Notes: generated by a model not told the origin, from the letters alone. A stretch of DNA of 5,614 nucleotides from Pseudomonas sp. UBA5782 (GCA_002418465.1 DIEE01000085.1:1-5614), one strand, 5' to 3'. Numbered from the stretch's first letter, positions 1 through 5,222 are shown. Numbers and translations are program-made.

Positions 1-135
1 GTCGAGGGTGCGCCGGCGGAGATGTTTGCGGTGGGGCATGCGCCGCTGAATGCGCTGCGCATCAGTCTGGCCGCCGCGCGTAGCCGCGCCGAGCTGAAGC
101 AGGCGCTGGAGCGCGTCGTCGCGCAGTGGCCGTAG
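1..135 (+). CDS. C-terminal end of a PLP-dependent aminotransferase-like protein, probably MocR/GntR-type (partial)
   Basis: The window opens inside a reading frame that runs 44 codons to a TAG at 133-135. The end of the protein contains a stretch reading PLNALRISLAAARSRAELKQ, followed by ALERVVAQWP. The pattern 'NALRISL...RxELxxAL' is typical of the last helix-strand of fold-type I aminotransferase domains. It is especially common at the C-terminus of MocR-type regulators, which fuse a GntR winged helix to an aminotransferase-like domain. The GntR part and the PLP lysine lie outside the window, so a plain class-I aminotransferase is equally possible. The stop codon overlaps a GTAGGGCGG repeat motif that begins at 132. 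amn starts 250 bases downstream on the same strand and is probably a separate unit because of the repeats between them. Confidence 0.6.
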   Translation, partial: VEGAPAEMFAVGHAPLNALRISLAAARSRAELKQALERVVAQWP

Positions 136-152
136 GGCGGCTGCAACCCGCG
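132..152 (+). repeat. GTAGGGCGG-type short intergenic repeat, copy overlapping a stop codon
   Basis: The motif GTAGGGCGGCTGCAACCCGC is closely similar to GTAGGGCGGGTGAAACCCGC at 223-242. The TAG inside it is the stop codon of the upstream gene. A small stem CCCGC/GCGGG follows at 167-171 and 178-182. These look like the dispersed hairpin repeats scattered between genes of the P. stutzeri group. No coding role is seen. Confidence 0.5.
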
Positions 153-222
153 TGATCGGCGATTCCCCCGCGGTTTGGCGGGCTGAAACGGATGGTTGCC
201 CGGCCCACCTGCGGTACGGCCT

Positions 223-287
223 GTAGGGCGGGTGAAACCCGCGGGCGGGCGCTCGACTACGCATGGAAAAGCCGGGCTGTACCCGCC
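223..287 (+). repeat. GTAGGGCGGGT hairpin repeat upstream of amn
   Basis: GTAGGGCGGGT at 223-233 can form a tight local hairpin: GCGGGT at 228-233, a three-base GAA loop, then ACCCGC at 237-242. It can also pair over a longer distance, GGCGGGT at 227-233 with ACCCGCC at 281-287. The two pairings are mutually exclusive. This is the most prominent structure in the 250-base spacer before amn (136-385). I see no convincing sigma-70 promoter in that spacer, although the amn promoter must lie there or upstream. Confidence 0.5.
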
Positions 288-373
288 TTGGGGTTTCGTC
301 GAAGCGGACGAGCGCGCTTGCGAAGCAGCGGCAATCGGTGGCAGCGTGCGGGCATTGCTTCGCATCGCATGAC

Positions 374-378
374 AAGGA
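374..378 (+). promoter_or_regulatory. Ribosome binding site of amn
   Basis: AAGGA sits seven bases before the ATG at 386. It decides the start: the same frame is open from an ATG at 263, but that start would add 41 residues unlike AMP nucleosidase and has no comparable site. Confidence 0.7.
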
Positions 379-385
379 ACCCCGC

Positions 386-1861
386 ATGACCGATCACGTT
401 GCCGGCGATTACGTCGTCGCCTCCACTGCCGAACAGGCGGTCGACCTGCTCACCGAGCTGCACCAGCGTGCCGCCACCTCGCTCAGCCAGGCGCTCAAGC
501 GCTACATCAAGGAACGCGCCGAGCCCGACGCCGAGCAGCGCGCGCTGTTCCGTTACCCCGAGCTGCGCCTGACCTACGCCTGCCAGGGCGAGGCGGCGTC
601 TACCACGCGTGCCTACGCCAAGGTCCAGGTGCCGGGCGTGTACCGGGTCACCGTGACCCACCCGGAAGCCTTCCGCGGCTACCTGCTCGACCAGCTGCGC
701 CCGCTGATGAACGACTACACGCTGCGCGTCGAGGTCGGCCCCAGCGTGCAGAACATTCCCTATCCCTATGTCGTCGAGGGTGGCGACGAGCTGGCCGGCA
801 GCGGCGTGACCGCCGCCGAACTGGCGCGGGTGTTCCCCAGCACCGACCTGTCCGCCGCCACCGACTCGGTGGCCGACGGTCTCTACGACTGGACCGACAC
901 CGAGACGCTGCCGCTGTCGCTGTTCGACGCCGCGCGTACCGACTTTTCGCTCAAGCGCATCCAGCACTACACCGGCAGCGACTGGCGCCACGTACAGCCG
1001 TGGATCCTGCTGACCAACTACCACCGCTACGTCGACCAGTTCATCCGCCACGGCCTCGAGCAGTTGCGCGACGACCCGCGCTTCGTGCGCATGGTGCTGC
1101 CGGGCAACGTGATCATCGAACGCGGCACGCCCGAGGAAGATGCCCAGGCGGTCGCCGACGCGGTGGTCTGGCATCGCTACCAGATGCCGGCCTACCACCT
1201 GATCGCCAGCGACGGCCACGGCGTGACCCTGGTGAACATCGGCGTCGGCCCGTCCAACGCGAAGAACATCACCGACCACCTCGCCGTGCTGCGTCCGCAC
1301 TGCTGGCTGATGATCGGCCACTGCGGCGGCCTGCGGCAGTCGCAGACCATCGGCGACTACGTGCTGGCCCACGCCTACATGCGCCGCGACGGCATCCTCG
1401 ACCGCGTGGTACCGCCGCACATCCCGATCCCGGCCTTGGCCGAGGTGCAGCAGGCGCTGCAGGAAGCCGCCGCGCAGGTCACCGGCGACAAGGGCGAAGC
1501 GCTCAAGCGGCGTCTGCGCACCGGCACGGTGCTGACCTACGACGACCGCAACTGGGAACTGCACTGGGCCCACGAGCGGGCGCTGATCAACCTCTCGCGG
1601 GCGGTGGCGGTGGACATGGAAAGCGGCACCATCGCCGCCCAGGGCTACCGGCTGCGGGTGCCCTACGGCACGCTGCTGTGCGTCTCCGACAAGCCGCTGC
1701 ACAGCGAGATCAAGCTGCCCGGCGCGGCCGGCGCGTTCTACGAACGCGCGGTCAGCCAGCACCTGAAGATCGGCATCGCCGCCCTCGACCTGCTGCGCAG
1801 CCAGCTCGACTCGCTGCACTCGCGCAAGCTGCGCAGCTTCGACGAACCGCCGTTCCGTTGA
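386..1861 (+). CDS. amn: AMP nucleosidase
   Basis: This cytoplasmic enzyme hydrolyses AMP to adenine and ribose 5-phosphate, linking adenylate level to purine salvage. The protein is 491 residues, close to the roughly 484 of E. coli Amn. The N-terminal half (about residues 5-170) matches the AMP nucleosidase N-terminal domain that accompanies the catalytic part in this family. The C-terminal part (about 270-480) is a nucleoside phosphorylase fold, with NIGVGPSNAKN at 284-294, the GHCGG loop at 311-315, DMESGT at 410-415 and CVSDKP around 432-437. By comparison with the family, E412 of the DMES motif should contact ribose. D435 of SDKP is the likely catalytic acid, equivalent to the aspartate proposed in E. 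coli Amn. The start at 386 is chosen for the AAGGA site at 374-378. The gene stands alone on plus and converges with the reductase gene. E. coli amn responds to phosphate starvation, but I saw no clear Pho box here. Identity is secure, the exact start slightly less so. Confidence 0.95.
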   Translation: MTDHVAGDYVVASTAEQAVDLLTELHQRAATSLSQALKRYIKERAEPDAEQRALFRYPELRLTYACQGEAASTTRAYAKVQVPGVYRVTVTHPEAFRGYLLDQLRPLMNDYTLRVEVGPSVQNIPYPYVVEGGDELAGSGVTAAELARVFPSTDLSAATDSVADGLYDWTDTETLPLSLFDAARTDFSLKRIQHYTGSDWRHVQPWILLTNYHRYVDQFIRHGLEQLRDDPRFVRMVLPGNVIIERGTPEEDAQAVADAVVWHRYQMPAYHLIASDGHGVTLVNIGVGPSNAKNITDHLAVLRPHCWLMIGHCGGLRQSQTIGDYVLAHAYMRRDGILDRVVPPHIPIPALAEVQQALQEAAAQVTGDKGEALKRRLRTGTVLTYDDRNWELHWAHERALINLSRAVAVDMESGTIAAQGYRLRVPYGTLLCVSDKPLHSEIKLPGAAGAFYERAVSQHLKIGIAALDLLRSQLDSLHSRKLRSFDEPPFR

Positions 1862-1885
1862 GCGGTGTTCGGCGGGATCACGCAT

Positions 1886-1945
1886 GGTGGGTTACGGCGC
1901 CGGTCACCGCGGATGTCCTTAGCGGCGCAGTGCGCCTAACCCACC
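1886..1945. repeat. 60-base hairpin element, copy 1, between amn and the reductase gene
   Basis: The arms GGTGGGTTA (1886-1894) and TAACCCACC (1937-1945) pair perfectly over nine bases. After a bulged C the stem continues with GGCGC (1896-1900) against GCGCC (1932-1936). A similar element follows at 1980-2039, matching at 47 of 60 positions without gaps. The element sits 25 bases after the amn stop, between converging genes, so it may help end transcription from amn. There is no T-run after it, so it is not a classic terminator. Confidence 0.7.
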
Positions 1946-1979
1946 CTGAGATGCATCGGAGTTCGGCGAGACCGCGCCC

Positions 1980-2039
1980 GGTGGGTTACGGCGTGAATCA
2001 GCGCGGACGTCCGTATCCCCGCCGTGCGCCTAACCTACG
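1980..2039. repeat. 60-base hairpin element, copy 2, between amn and the reductase gene
   Basis: This is a direct repeat of the element at 1886-1945, starting 94 bases later and aligning without gaps. Its stem pairs GTGGGTTA (1981-1988) with TAACCTAC (2031-2038), then GGCG (1990-1993) with CGCC (2027-2030), again with a bulged C at 1989. Two arm differences from copy 1, at 1994 and 2036, turn G-C pairs into G-U pairs, so folding as RNA is kept. It ends 15 bases beyond the stop of the minus-strand reductase gene. The inner sequence GCGGAYGTCC is shared by both copies. Confidence 0.65.
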
Positions 2040-2054
2040 CGGTGCCGGGCGCCG

Positions 2055-3089
2055 TCACTTGCTGGCGTCAAGCACCACGCGGTAGCGCGCCTTGCCTGCG
2101 CGCAAGTGGTCGATGGCGGCGTTCACCTGGCTCATCGGGAAGTGCTCGACCTGCGGCACGATGCCGTGGCGGGCACAGAACTCCAGCATGCTGGCCATGG
2201 TCGCCGGCGACCCCACCGGCGAGCCGGACAGGCTCTTTTGCTGCGGGATCAGGCCGAACACATGCACCGGGATGGCGCTGGGCACGATGCCGACGAAGTG
2301 CAGGCGGCCCTTGGCCTTGAGCGTGCCGAGCAGGGCATTCCAGTCCAGATCGGCGCTGGCGGTGACCAGCAGGAAGTCCAGGCTGCTGGCGATCGCCTTC
2401 ATCGCCTGGCTGTCGGTGGAGGCCACCACCTTGTGCGCGCCCAGGCGCTGCGCTTCTTCCTGCTTGTTCGGCGACGAGGTGAAGGCGGTGACTTCGCAGC
2501 CCCAGGCGTTGAGGAAGCGCAGCGCCAGGTGGCCGAGGCCGCCGATGCCGACCACGCCGACGCGGTCGGTGGGCTTCACGCCAAATTCCAGCAGCGGGCT
2601 GAATACCGTGGAGCCGGCGCAGAACAGCGGCCCGGCGAGACTGGGGTCGAGCCCGTCGGGCAGGGCGATGGCCCAGGCCCAGTGTGCGCGCACGCGGTTG
2701 GCGAAACCGCCGTTGCTGCCGACGATGGTCGGTTTCACCGTGCGGCAGAGCTGCTGCGAGCCTTCCATGCACGAGCTGCAATGCATGCAGCTGCCCTTGT
2801 ACCAGCCGATGCCGACGCGCTGGCCGAGCTTCAGCCCGCGGGTCTGCTCGCCGAGGCGGACTACGGTGCCGACCACCTCGTGGCCGGGCACGAACGGATA
2901 GCGTGCGTTGCCCCATTCGTTGTCGATCATCGACTGGTCGGAATGGCAGATGCCGCAGTACTCCACGGCGACTTCGACGTCCTCGGTGCCCAGCGGGCCG
3001 GGGCTGAATTCGTGGCGTTGCAGCGGCTCGCCGGCAGCCATAGCGGCCCAGCCGGTGAAGGTGTCGAGTACGGATTCTGATGTGTTCAT
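2055..3089 (-). CDS. ahr: NADPH-dependent aldehyde reductase, Ahr/YjgB-type zinc alcohol dehydrogenase
   Basis: This is a cytosolic medium-chain zinc dehydrogenase that reduces aldehydes to alcohols with NADPH. The protein is 344 residues; E. coli Ahr (YjgB) is 339. The catalytic domain shows CGICHSD at 45-51 and GHE at 69-71, so C45, H70 and C157 are the expected catalytic zinc ligands. Four cysteines (C101, C104, C107, C115) form the structural zinc site. The Rossmann motif GIGGLGH spans 181-187. The following strand ends in SSPNK at 205-209, and this Ser/Lys pattern favours the NADP phosphate. CHSDQSMIDNEWG near the start and GKARYRVVL at the end closely recall E. coli Ahr. Cinnamyl alcohol dehydrogenase and YahK are relatives, so the substrate is not certain. 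The start at 3089 is preferred over an in-frame ATG at 3128 because GAGGG at 3096-3100 precedes it. The gene is divergent from rluE and converges with amn. Confidence 0.88.
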   Translation of the reverse strand: MNTSESVLDTFTGWAAMAAGEPLQRHEFSPGPLGTEDVEVAVEYCGICHSDQSMIDNEWGNARYPFVPGHEVVGTVVRLGEQTRGLKLGQRVGIGWYKGSCMHCSSCMEGSQQLCRTVKPTIVGSNGGFANRVRAHWAWAIALPDGLDPSLAGPLFCAGSTVFSPLLEFGVKPTDRVGVVGIGGLGHLALRFLNAWGCEVTAFTSSPNKQEEAQRLGAHKVVASTDSQAMKAIASSLDFLLVTASADLDWNALLGTLKAKGRLHFVGIVPSAIPVHVFGLIPQQKSLSGSPVGSPATMASMLEFCARHGIVPQVEHFPMSQVNAAIDHLRAGKARYRVVLDASK

Positions 3090-3095
3090 GCAGTG

Positions 3096-3100
3096 CCCTC
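3096..3100 (-). promoter_or_regulatory. Ribosome binding site of the aldehyde reductase gene
   Basis: On the minus strand GAGGG lies six bases before the ATG at 3089. It supports this start over the upstream in-frame ATG at 3128, whose extra 13 residues do not resemble the family. Confidence 0.6.
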
Positions 3101-3192
3101 GCGGTGAAAGTGAACGTTCGGGCAGCATAGCCGGCCGTTTGGCAGGCGAGGCAGCAGCATAAGCAGCGGCAATGATCGGAGCGTGGCTCGGT

Positions 3193-3198
3193 TACACT
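3193..3198 (+). promoter_or_regulatory. Candidate -10 element of rluE
   Basis: TACACT within GGTTACACTGC matches four of six positions of the sigma-70 -10 hexamer and would place the transcript start about 25 bases before the ATG. No good -35 hexamer is visible at the right distance (around 3170-3175), so this is a weak call. Confidence 0.35.
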
Positions 3199-3218
3199 GC
3201 GCACCCCTTCAGTTCCCC

Positions 3219-3222
3219 GGAG
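3219..3222 (+). promoter_or_regulatory. Ribosome binding site of rluE
   Basis: GGAG is five bases before the ATG at 3228. It favours this start over the in-frame ATG at 3183, which would add 15 residues without a binding site and across the candidate -10 element. Confidence 0.65.
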
Positions 3223-3227
3223 TGTGC

Positions 3228-3851
3228 ATGCCCCGCGCGCCTCGTTCGCCCCAATCGCGTCCGCATCCCGCTCCCCGGCGCGTGGCCAAGGCCCCCCCCG
3301 CCGAGCCCCGGCTGATCGTGCTGAACAAGCCGTTCGACGTGCTCACCCAGTTCCAGGACGAAGCCGGCCGCGCGACGCTGAAGGATTTCGTCGCGGTGCC
3401 CGGCGTGTATCCGGCCGGGCGCCTGGATCGCGACAGCGAGGGCCTGCTGCTGCTGACCAACGACGGCCGCTTGCAGGCGCGCATCGCCGACCCGCGGCAC
3501 AAGCTGACCAAGACCTACTGGGTGCAGGTGGAGGGCGAACCGAGCGAAGACCAGCTGCAGCGTCTGCGCGACGGCGTTGCGCTGAACGACGGCCCGACGC
3601 TGCCGGCCGAGGCGCGGCGCTTGGAGGAGCCGACGCTCTGGGAACGCCATCCGCCGGTGCGCTTTCGCAAGAGCGTGCCCACCGCCTGGCTCGAGCTGGT
3701 GATCCGCGAGGGGCGCAATCGCCAGGTCCGGCGGATGACCGCCGCGGTCGGCCTGCCGACCCTCAGGCTGGTGCGCGTGCGGATCGGCGAGTGGACGCTG
3801 GACGGGCTGCAGCCCGGCGAGTGGCGAGACCTGCCGCTGCCCAAGGGCTGA
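3228..3851 (+). CDS. rluE: 23S rRNA pseudouridine synthase, RluE-type
   Basis: This is a member of the RsuA/RluB/E/F branch of pseudouridine synthases. E. coli RluE converts U2457 of 23S rRNA to pseudouridine in the peptidyl transferase region. The 207-residue length fits RluE (217 in E. coli). Motif I is LNKPFDVLTQF at 32-42. The catalytic motif GRLDRDSEGLLLLTNDG spans 64-80, with D67 as the expected nucleophile. KTYWV at 95-99 carries the conserved tyrosine Y97. The basic motif REGRNRQVRRM lies at 160-170. There is no S4 RNA-binding domain before the catalytic fold, which separates RluE from RluB, RluF and RsuA. Instead the first 27 residues are a loose tail rich in Pro, Arg and Ala. The gene is divergent from the reductase gene and convergent with the DUF2788 gene, so it is probably a single-gene unit. 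RluE identity is inferred from motifs and size; the target uridine was not tested. Confidence 0.85.
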   Translation: MPRAPRSPQSRPHPAPRRVAKAPPAEPRLIVLNKPFDVLTQFQDEAGRATLKDFVAVPGVYPAGRLDRDSEGLLLLTNDGRLQARIADPRHKLTKTYWVQVEGEPSEDQLQRLRDGVALNDGPTLPAEARRLEEPTLWERHPPVRFRKSVPTAWLELVIREGRNRQVRRMTAAVGLPTLRLVRVRIGEWTLDGLQPGEWRDLPLPKG

Positions 3852-3861
3852 GGGCAGGTGC

Positions 3862-3878
3862 GGTGCGCGCGGCGCACC
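3862..3878. repeat. Small hairpin between converging rluE and the DUF2788 gene
   Basis: GGTGCGC (3862-3868), a GCG loop and GCGCACC (3872-3878) form a perfect seven-base stem just after the rluE stop. ACCCTACGG follows directly, so on the minus strand it reads CCGTAGGGTGCGC, in the same style as the GTAGGG repeats at 132 and 223. It lies in a 59-base spacer shared by two converging genes and may serve both ends, but it lacks a T-run. Confidence 0.45.
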
Positions 3879-3910
3879 CTACGGATACGGCGCGCCATGC
3901 GCACCGGAGG

Positions 3911-4117
3911 CTAGAAGCCGCCTTCGAGGCCGGCGACCACCAGGGACTTGATCAGGAAGCCGGCGACGCCCAGGCCCAGGGCGAGGAACAGGATCATGGT
4001 GCCGAAGCGCCCGGCCTTGGATTGCTTCGCCAGGTCCCAGACGATGAACGCCATGAAGCTGATCAGCAGCGTGACCAGGCCGTACATCATTATTTCTTCG
4101 AACTGTTCGGGTTGCAT
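3911..4117 (-). CDS. Small two-helix membrane protein, DUF2788 family
   Basis: This 68-residue protein has two hydrophobic segments, about residues 11-29 (MYGLVTLLISFMAFIVWDL) and 39-62. A short basic linker, AKQSKAGRF, lies between them at 30-38, so it is probably a hairpin in the inner membrane with the linker in the cytoplasm. The 'FIVWDLAKxSKAGRFGT' core matches what I recall of the DUF2788 family in pseudomonads, whose function is unknown. GGAG at 4124-4127 on the minus strand lies six bases before the ATG and fixes the start. It lies 157 bases downstream of the Lrp-type gene on the same strand, with a consensus -10 element between them, so it can be transcribed on its own. No signal peptide cleavage site is seen. 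Confidence 0.85.
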   Translation of the reverse strand: MQPEQFEEIMMYGLVTLLISFMAFIVWDLAKQSKAGRFGTMILFLALGLGVAGFLIKSLVVAGLEGGF

Positions 4118-4189
4118 CGGGATCTCCGGCGGGTGTGCCTCGACCGCGCCCGGCTGGCGGGCAGGGTGCTCATGACCTCGGCGCGGAGG

Positions 4190-4210
4190 GTTTCGCTCGG
4201 TCGGCGAAAC
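4190..4210 (-). promoter_or_regulatory. Leader hairpin upstream of the DUF2788 gene
   Basis: GTTTCGC (4190-4196) and GCGAAAC (4204-4210) form a perfect seven-base stem with a seven-base loop. It lies in the probable leader of the DUF2788 transcript, between the -10 at 4247-4252 and the start at 4117. It overlaps a 15-codon minus-strand reading frame beginning MKRFADRAK at 4217 and ending with a TGA at 4170-4172. That frame has no clear ribosome site. The hairpin may be a weak terminator for the regulator gene or a leader structure; nothing decides between these. Confidence 0.35.
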
Positions 4211-4246
4211 GCTTCATGGACCGCACCGGCACAGCGAAGCGCGGCG

Positions 4247-4252
4247 ATTATA
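4247..4252 (-). promoter_or_regulatory. Consensus -10 element, probable promoter of the DUF2788 gene
   Basis: The minus strand reads TATAAT, an exact sigma-70 -10 hexamer, 22 bases beyond the stop of the Lrp-type gene. It stands out because the surroundings are GC-rich. The -35 position (about 4269-4275) reads GCCGAT or AGCCGA, a poor match, so an activator may be needed or the site may be fortuitous. If used, the leader before the ATG at 4117 would be about 120 bases. Confidence 0.5.
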
Positions 4253-4274
4253 CGGCAAGCGTGCCGTCATCGGC

Positions 4275-4754
4275 TCAGCCGCGCAGATGGCCCAGCGGCA
4301 GTTCGGTGCTGCCGAGCACCTGATCGAGCACGAAGGCCGAGCGCACGCTGGTGACGCCTTCGATGCGGGTCAACTGGCCGAGCAGGAATTTCTGGTAGTG
4401 CTCCATGTCCTGTACCACCACCTTGAGCTGGTAGTCGGCGTCCATCCCGGTGACCAGGCTGCACTCGAGCACTTCCGGGCACTGGCGGATGATGCCCTGG
4501 AAATGCTCGAAGCGTTCCGGCGTGTGCCGGTCCATGCCGACCTGCACATAGGCGGTCAGCGTCAGGCCGAGCTTCTTGCGATCCAGCAGCGCCACTTGGC
4601 GGCTGATGTAGCCGTCGTCCTCCAGCTGCTTGACCCGCCGCGAGCAGGGCGAAGGCGACAGGCCGATGCGCTCGGCCAGTTCCTGGTTGGAGATGCGCGC
4701 ATCGCGCTGCAATTCGGCGAGGATGCGCAGGTCATAGCGGTCCAGTTTGTCCAT
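4275..4754 (-). CDS. Lrp/AsnC-family transcriptional regulator
   Basis: This DNA-binding protein belongs to the feast/famine family, whose members usually sense an amino acid and assemble into dimers, octamers or larger discs. The product is 159 residues, a normal family length. It starts MDKLDRYDLRILAELQRDAR, the standard first helix. A helix-turn-helix lies at about 22-42 (SNQELAERIGLSPSPCSRRV), followed by the wing QLEDDGYI. The C-terminal RAM ligand and oligomerisation domain covers about 66-150, with GMDADYQLKV at 103-112 matching the usual effector-pocket turn. The family tail motif VRSAFVLDQVLGSTELPL is present. The start at 4754 is preferred because it gives the family N-terminus; an ATG at 4769 would add MAREK and has no ribosome site. 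GAG at 4760-4762 is a weak site for 4754. No amino-acid gene sits beside it, so the effector cannot be inferred. Autoregulation through the palindrome-rich upstream region is plausible. Confidence 0.9.
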   Translation of the reverse strand: MDKLDRYDLRILAELQRDARISNQELAERIGLSPSPCSRRVKQLEDDGYISRQVALLDRKKLGLTLTAYVQVGMDRHTPERFEHFQGIIRQCPEVLECSLVTGMDADYQLKVVVQDMEHYQKFLLGQLTRIEGVTSVRSAFVLDQVLGSTELPLGHLRG

Positions 4755-4777
4755 TTTTTCTCGCGCCATTAGGTTTT

Positions 4778-4850
4778 ATTGCGGGTGATCATGCATGGGC
4801 GATCTTTGATTGCGCAAGTCATGCCTTGATGTGCAATTTTCGCAATCACC
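4778..4850. promoter_or_regulatory. Candidate operator and promoter region of the Lrp-type regulator gene
   Basis: This is an AT-rich patch directly upstream of the regulator. TTGCG or its complement recurs: TTGCG at 4779-4783, the perfect palindrome TTGCGCAA at 4810-4817, and CGCAA at 4841-4845. Their starts are 31 bases apart, close to three turns of the helix. TGCAATTTTCGCA at 4832-4844 is also symmetric about an AT core, as Lrp/AsnC-type sites often are. TGATCA (4786-4791) and ATGCAT (4791-4796) are further palindromes. Binding by the adjacent regulator is inferred, since most family members control their own gene. Confidence 0.45.
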
Positions 4851-5035
4851 TGTCGCCGCGGTGGGCGTACGCTTTACCTCAGTTTCAAGGCCCGGACGAA
4901 ATGTCCATCCGGCCCGCCCAATCCGGCGGGTTGGCGCCGACGGTCCCACCGGGCCGCTCTGGCACCCGGGTCCGCACCGCCCAACCAGGCGGGCGACGAA
5001 AGCGGCGATATCCTCGCCAGCAGCGGACGAGCAGT

Positions 5036-5069
5036 AAAAGGGGGAAGACCGGGCGGTCTTCCCCCTTTT
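5036..5069. terminator. Perfect rho-independent terminator, able to work in both directions
   Basis: AAAAGGGGGAAGACC (5036-5050) and GGTCTTCCCCCTTTT (5055-5069) form a perfect 15-bp stem around a GGGC loop. On plus the T-run is extended (TTTTGTTT); on minus it is TTTT followed by AC. The leftward FAD oxidoreductase gene ends 153 bases away and is the only clear gene it could serve. The stronger plus-strand T-run has no recognised gene ahead of it. Confidence 0.9.
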
Positions 5070-5073
5070 GTTT

Positions 5074-5091
5074 GGCAGCGCTTTCGCTGCC
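5074..5091. terminator. Second hairpin beside the perfect terminator
   Basis: GGCAGCG (5074-5080), a CTTT loop and CGCTGCC (5085-5091) form a perfect seven-base stem four bases beyond the main terminator. On minus it precedes the main terminator and would fold first in a leftward transcript. It has no T-run of its own, so it is more likely an accessory or transcript-protecting hairpin than an independent terminator. Confidence 0.5.
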
Positions 5092-5177
5092 CGTACCGAA
5101 TTGCGCACACCGCCCCAGCGGACGCAGAGGTCGTCTCAGCCGACGCGGGGGGCGGGGCGCGTAGCCGACACTCTTTC

Positions 5178-5222
5178 ATCCACCGTCGTAGCGTCCGGTG
5201 GATCGATGACGCGCGATCCACC
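5178..5222. repeat. Three-armed hairpin repeat abutting the FAD oxidoreductase gene
   Basis: Three arms can pair in two exclusive ways. ATCCACCG (5178-5185) can pair with CGGTGGAT (5196-5203). Alternatively GGTGGATCG (5197-5205) can pair with CGATCCACC (5214-5222). The middle arm is shared. The outer edge touches the stop codon of the minus-strand gene, and on minus that junction reads CCGTAGGGTGGATCG, linking it to the other GTAGGG repeats in this window. It probably lies in the 3' untranslated part of that transcript. Confidence 0.55.

Larger units (their letters stand above)
4755..5222. other. 468-base intergenic region without a convincing gene
   Basis: This stretch separates the Lrp-type gene from the FAD oxidoreductase gene, both on minus. 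It holds, in order, an AT-rich palindromic zone (4778-4850), a GC-rich segment with small inverted repeats such as CCCGCC/GGCGGG at 4913-4918 and 4925-4930, a perfect terminator hairpin, a second hairpin and a three-armed repeat. Short open frames exist on both strands, for example plus 4810-5037 from a TTG start. They have no ribosome site, no recognisable protein motif and a composition dominated by Pro, Arg and Gly, so I do not call them genes. Confidence 0.6.

Noticed and set aside
132..297. Possible CRISPR or integron attC array in the hairpin-rich spacer before amn
   Set aside because: The repeats are two loosely similar units with unequal spacing and no spacers of constant length. No cas, integrase or attC core sites are seen.
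263..385. Upstream extension of amn to an ATG at 263
   Set aside because: The extra 41 residues cross the repeat region, do not resemble the family, and the ATG at 386 has a clear AAGGA site.
257..1885. A 542-codon open frame on the minus strand, antisense to amn
   Set aside because: It mirrors amn almost exactly, in a GC-rich gene where antisense frames stay open by codon bias. Its product is rich in Val, Gly, Ala, Arg and His with no recognisable domain.
1000..2085. A 361-codon plus-strand frame overlapping the end of amn
   Set aside because: It is an alternative frame of amn that runs through the intergenic hairpin repeats; its composition is Arg/Pro/Ala-rich and shows no domain.
2106..3080. 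Long plus-strand frame opposite the aldehyde reductase gene
   Set aside because: The minus-strand product has all zinc and nucleotide-binding motifs of the family; the opposite frame shows none and is a codon-bias shadow.
4810..5037. 75-codon plus-strand frame from a TTG start, ending just before the terminator
   Set aside because: Its position before the terminator is tempting, but it has no ribosome site and no motif, and a Pro/Arg/Gly-heavy composition. I keep only the possibility of a non-coding RNA.
4874..5221. 115-codon minus-strand frame downstream of the FAD oxidoreductase gene
   Set aside because: It runs through the repeat and both hairpins; the stretch GGRPPGLPPF is just the translated terminator.
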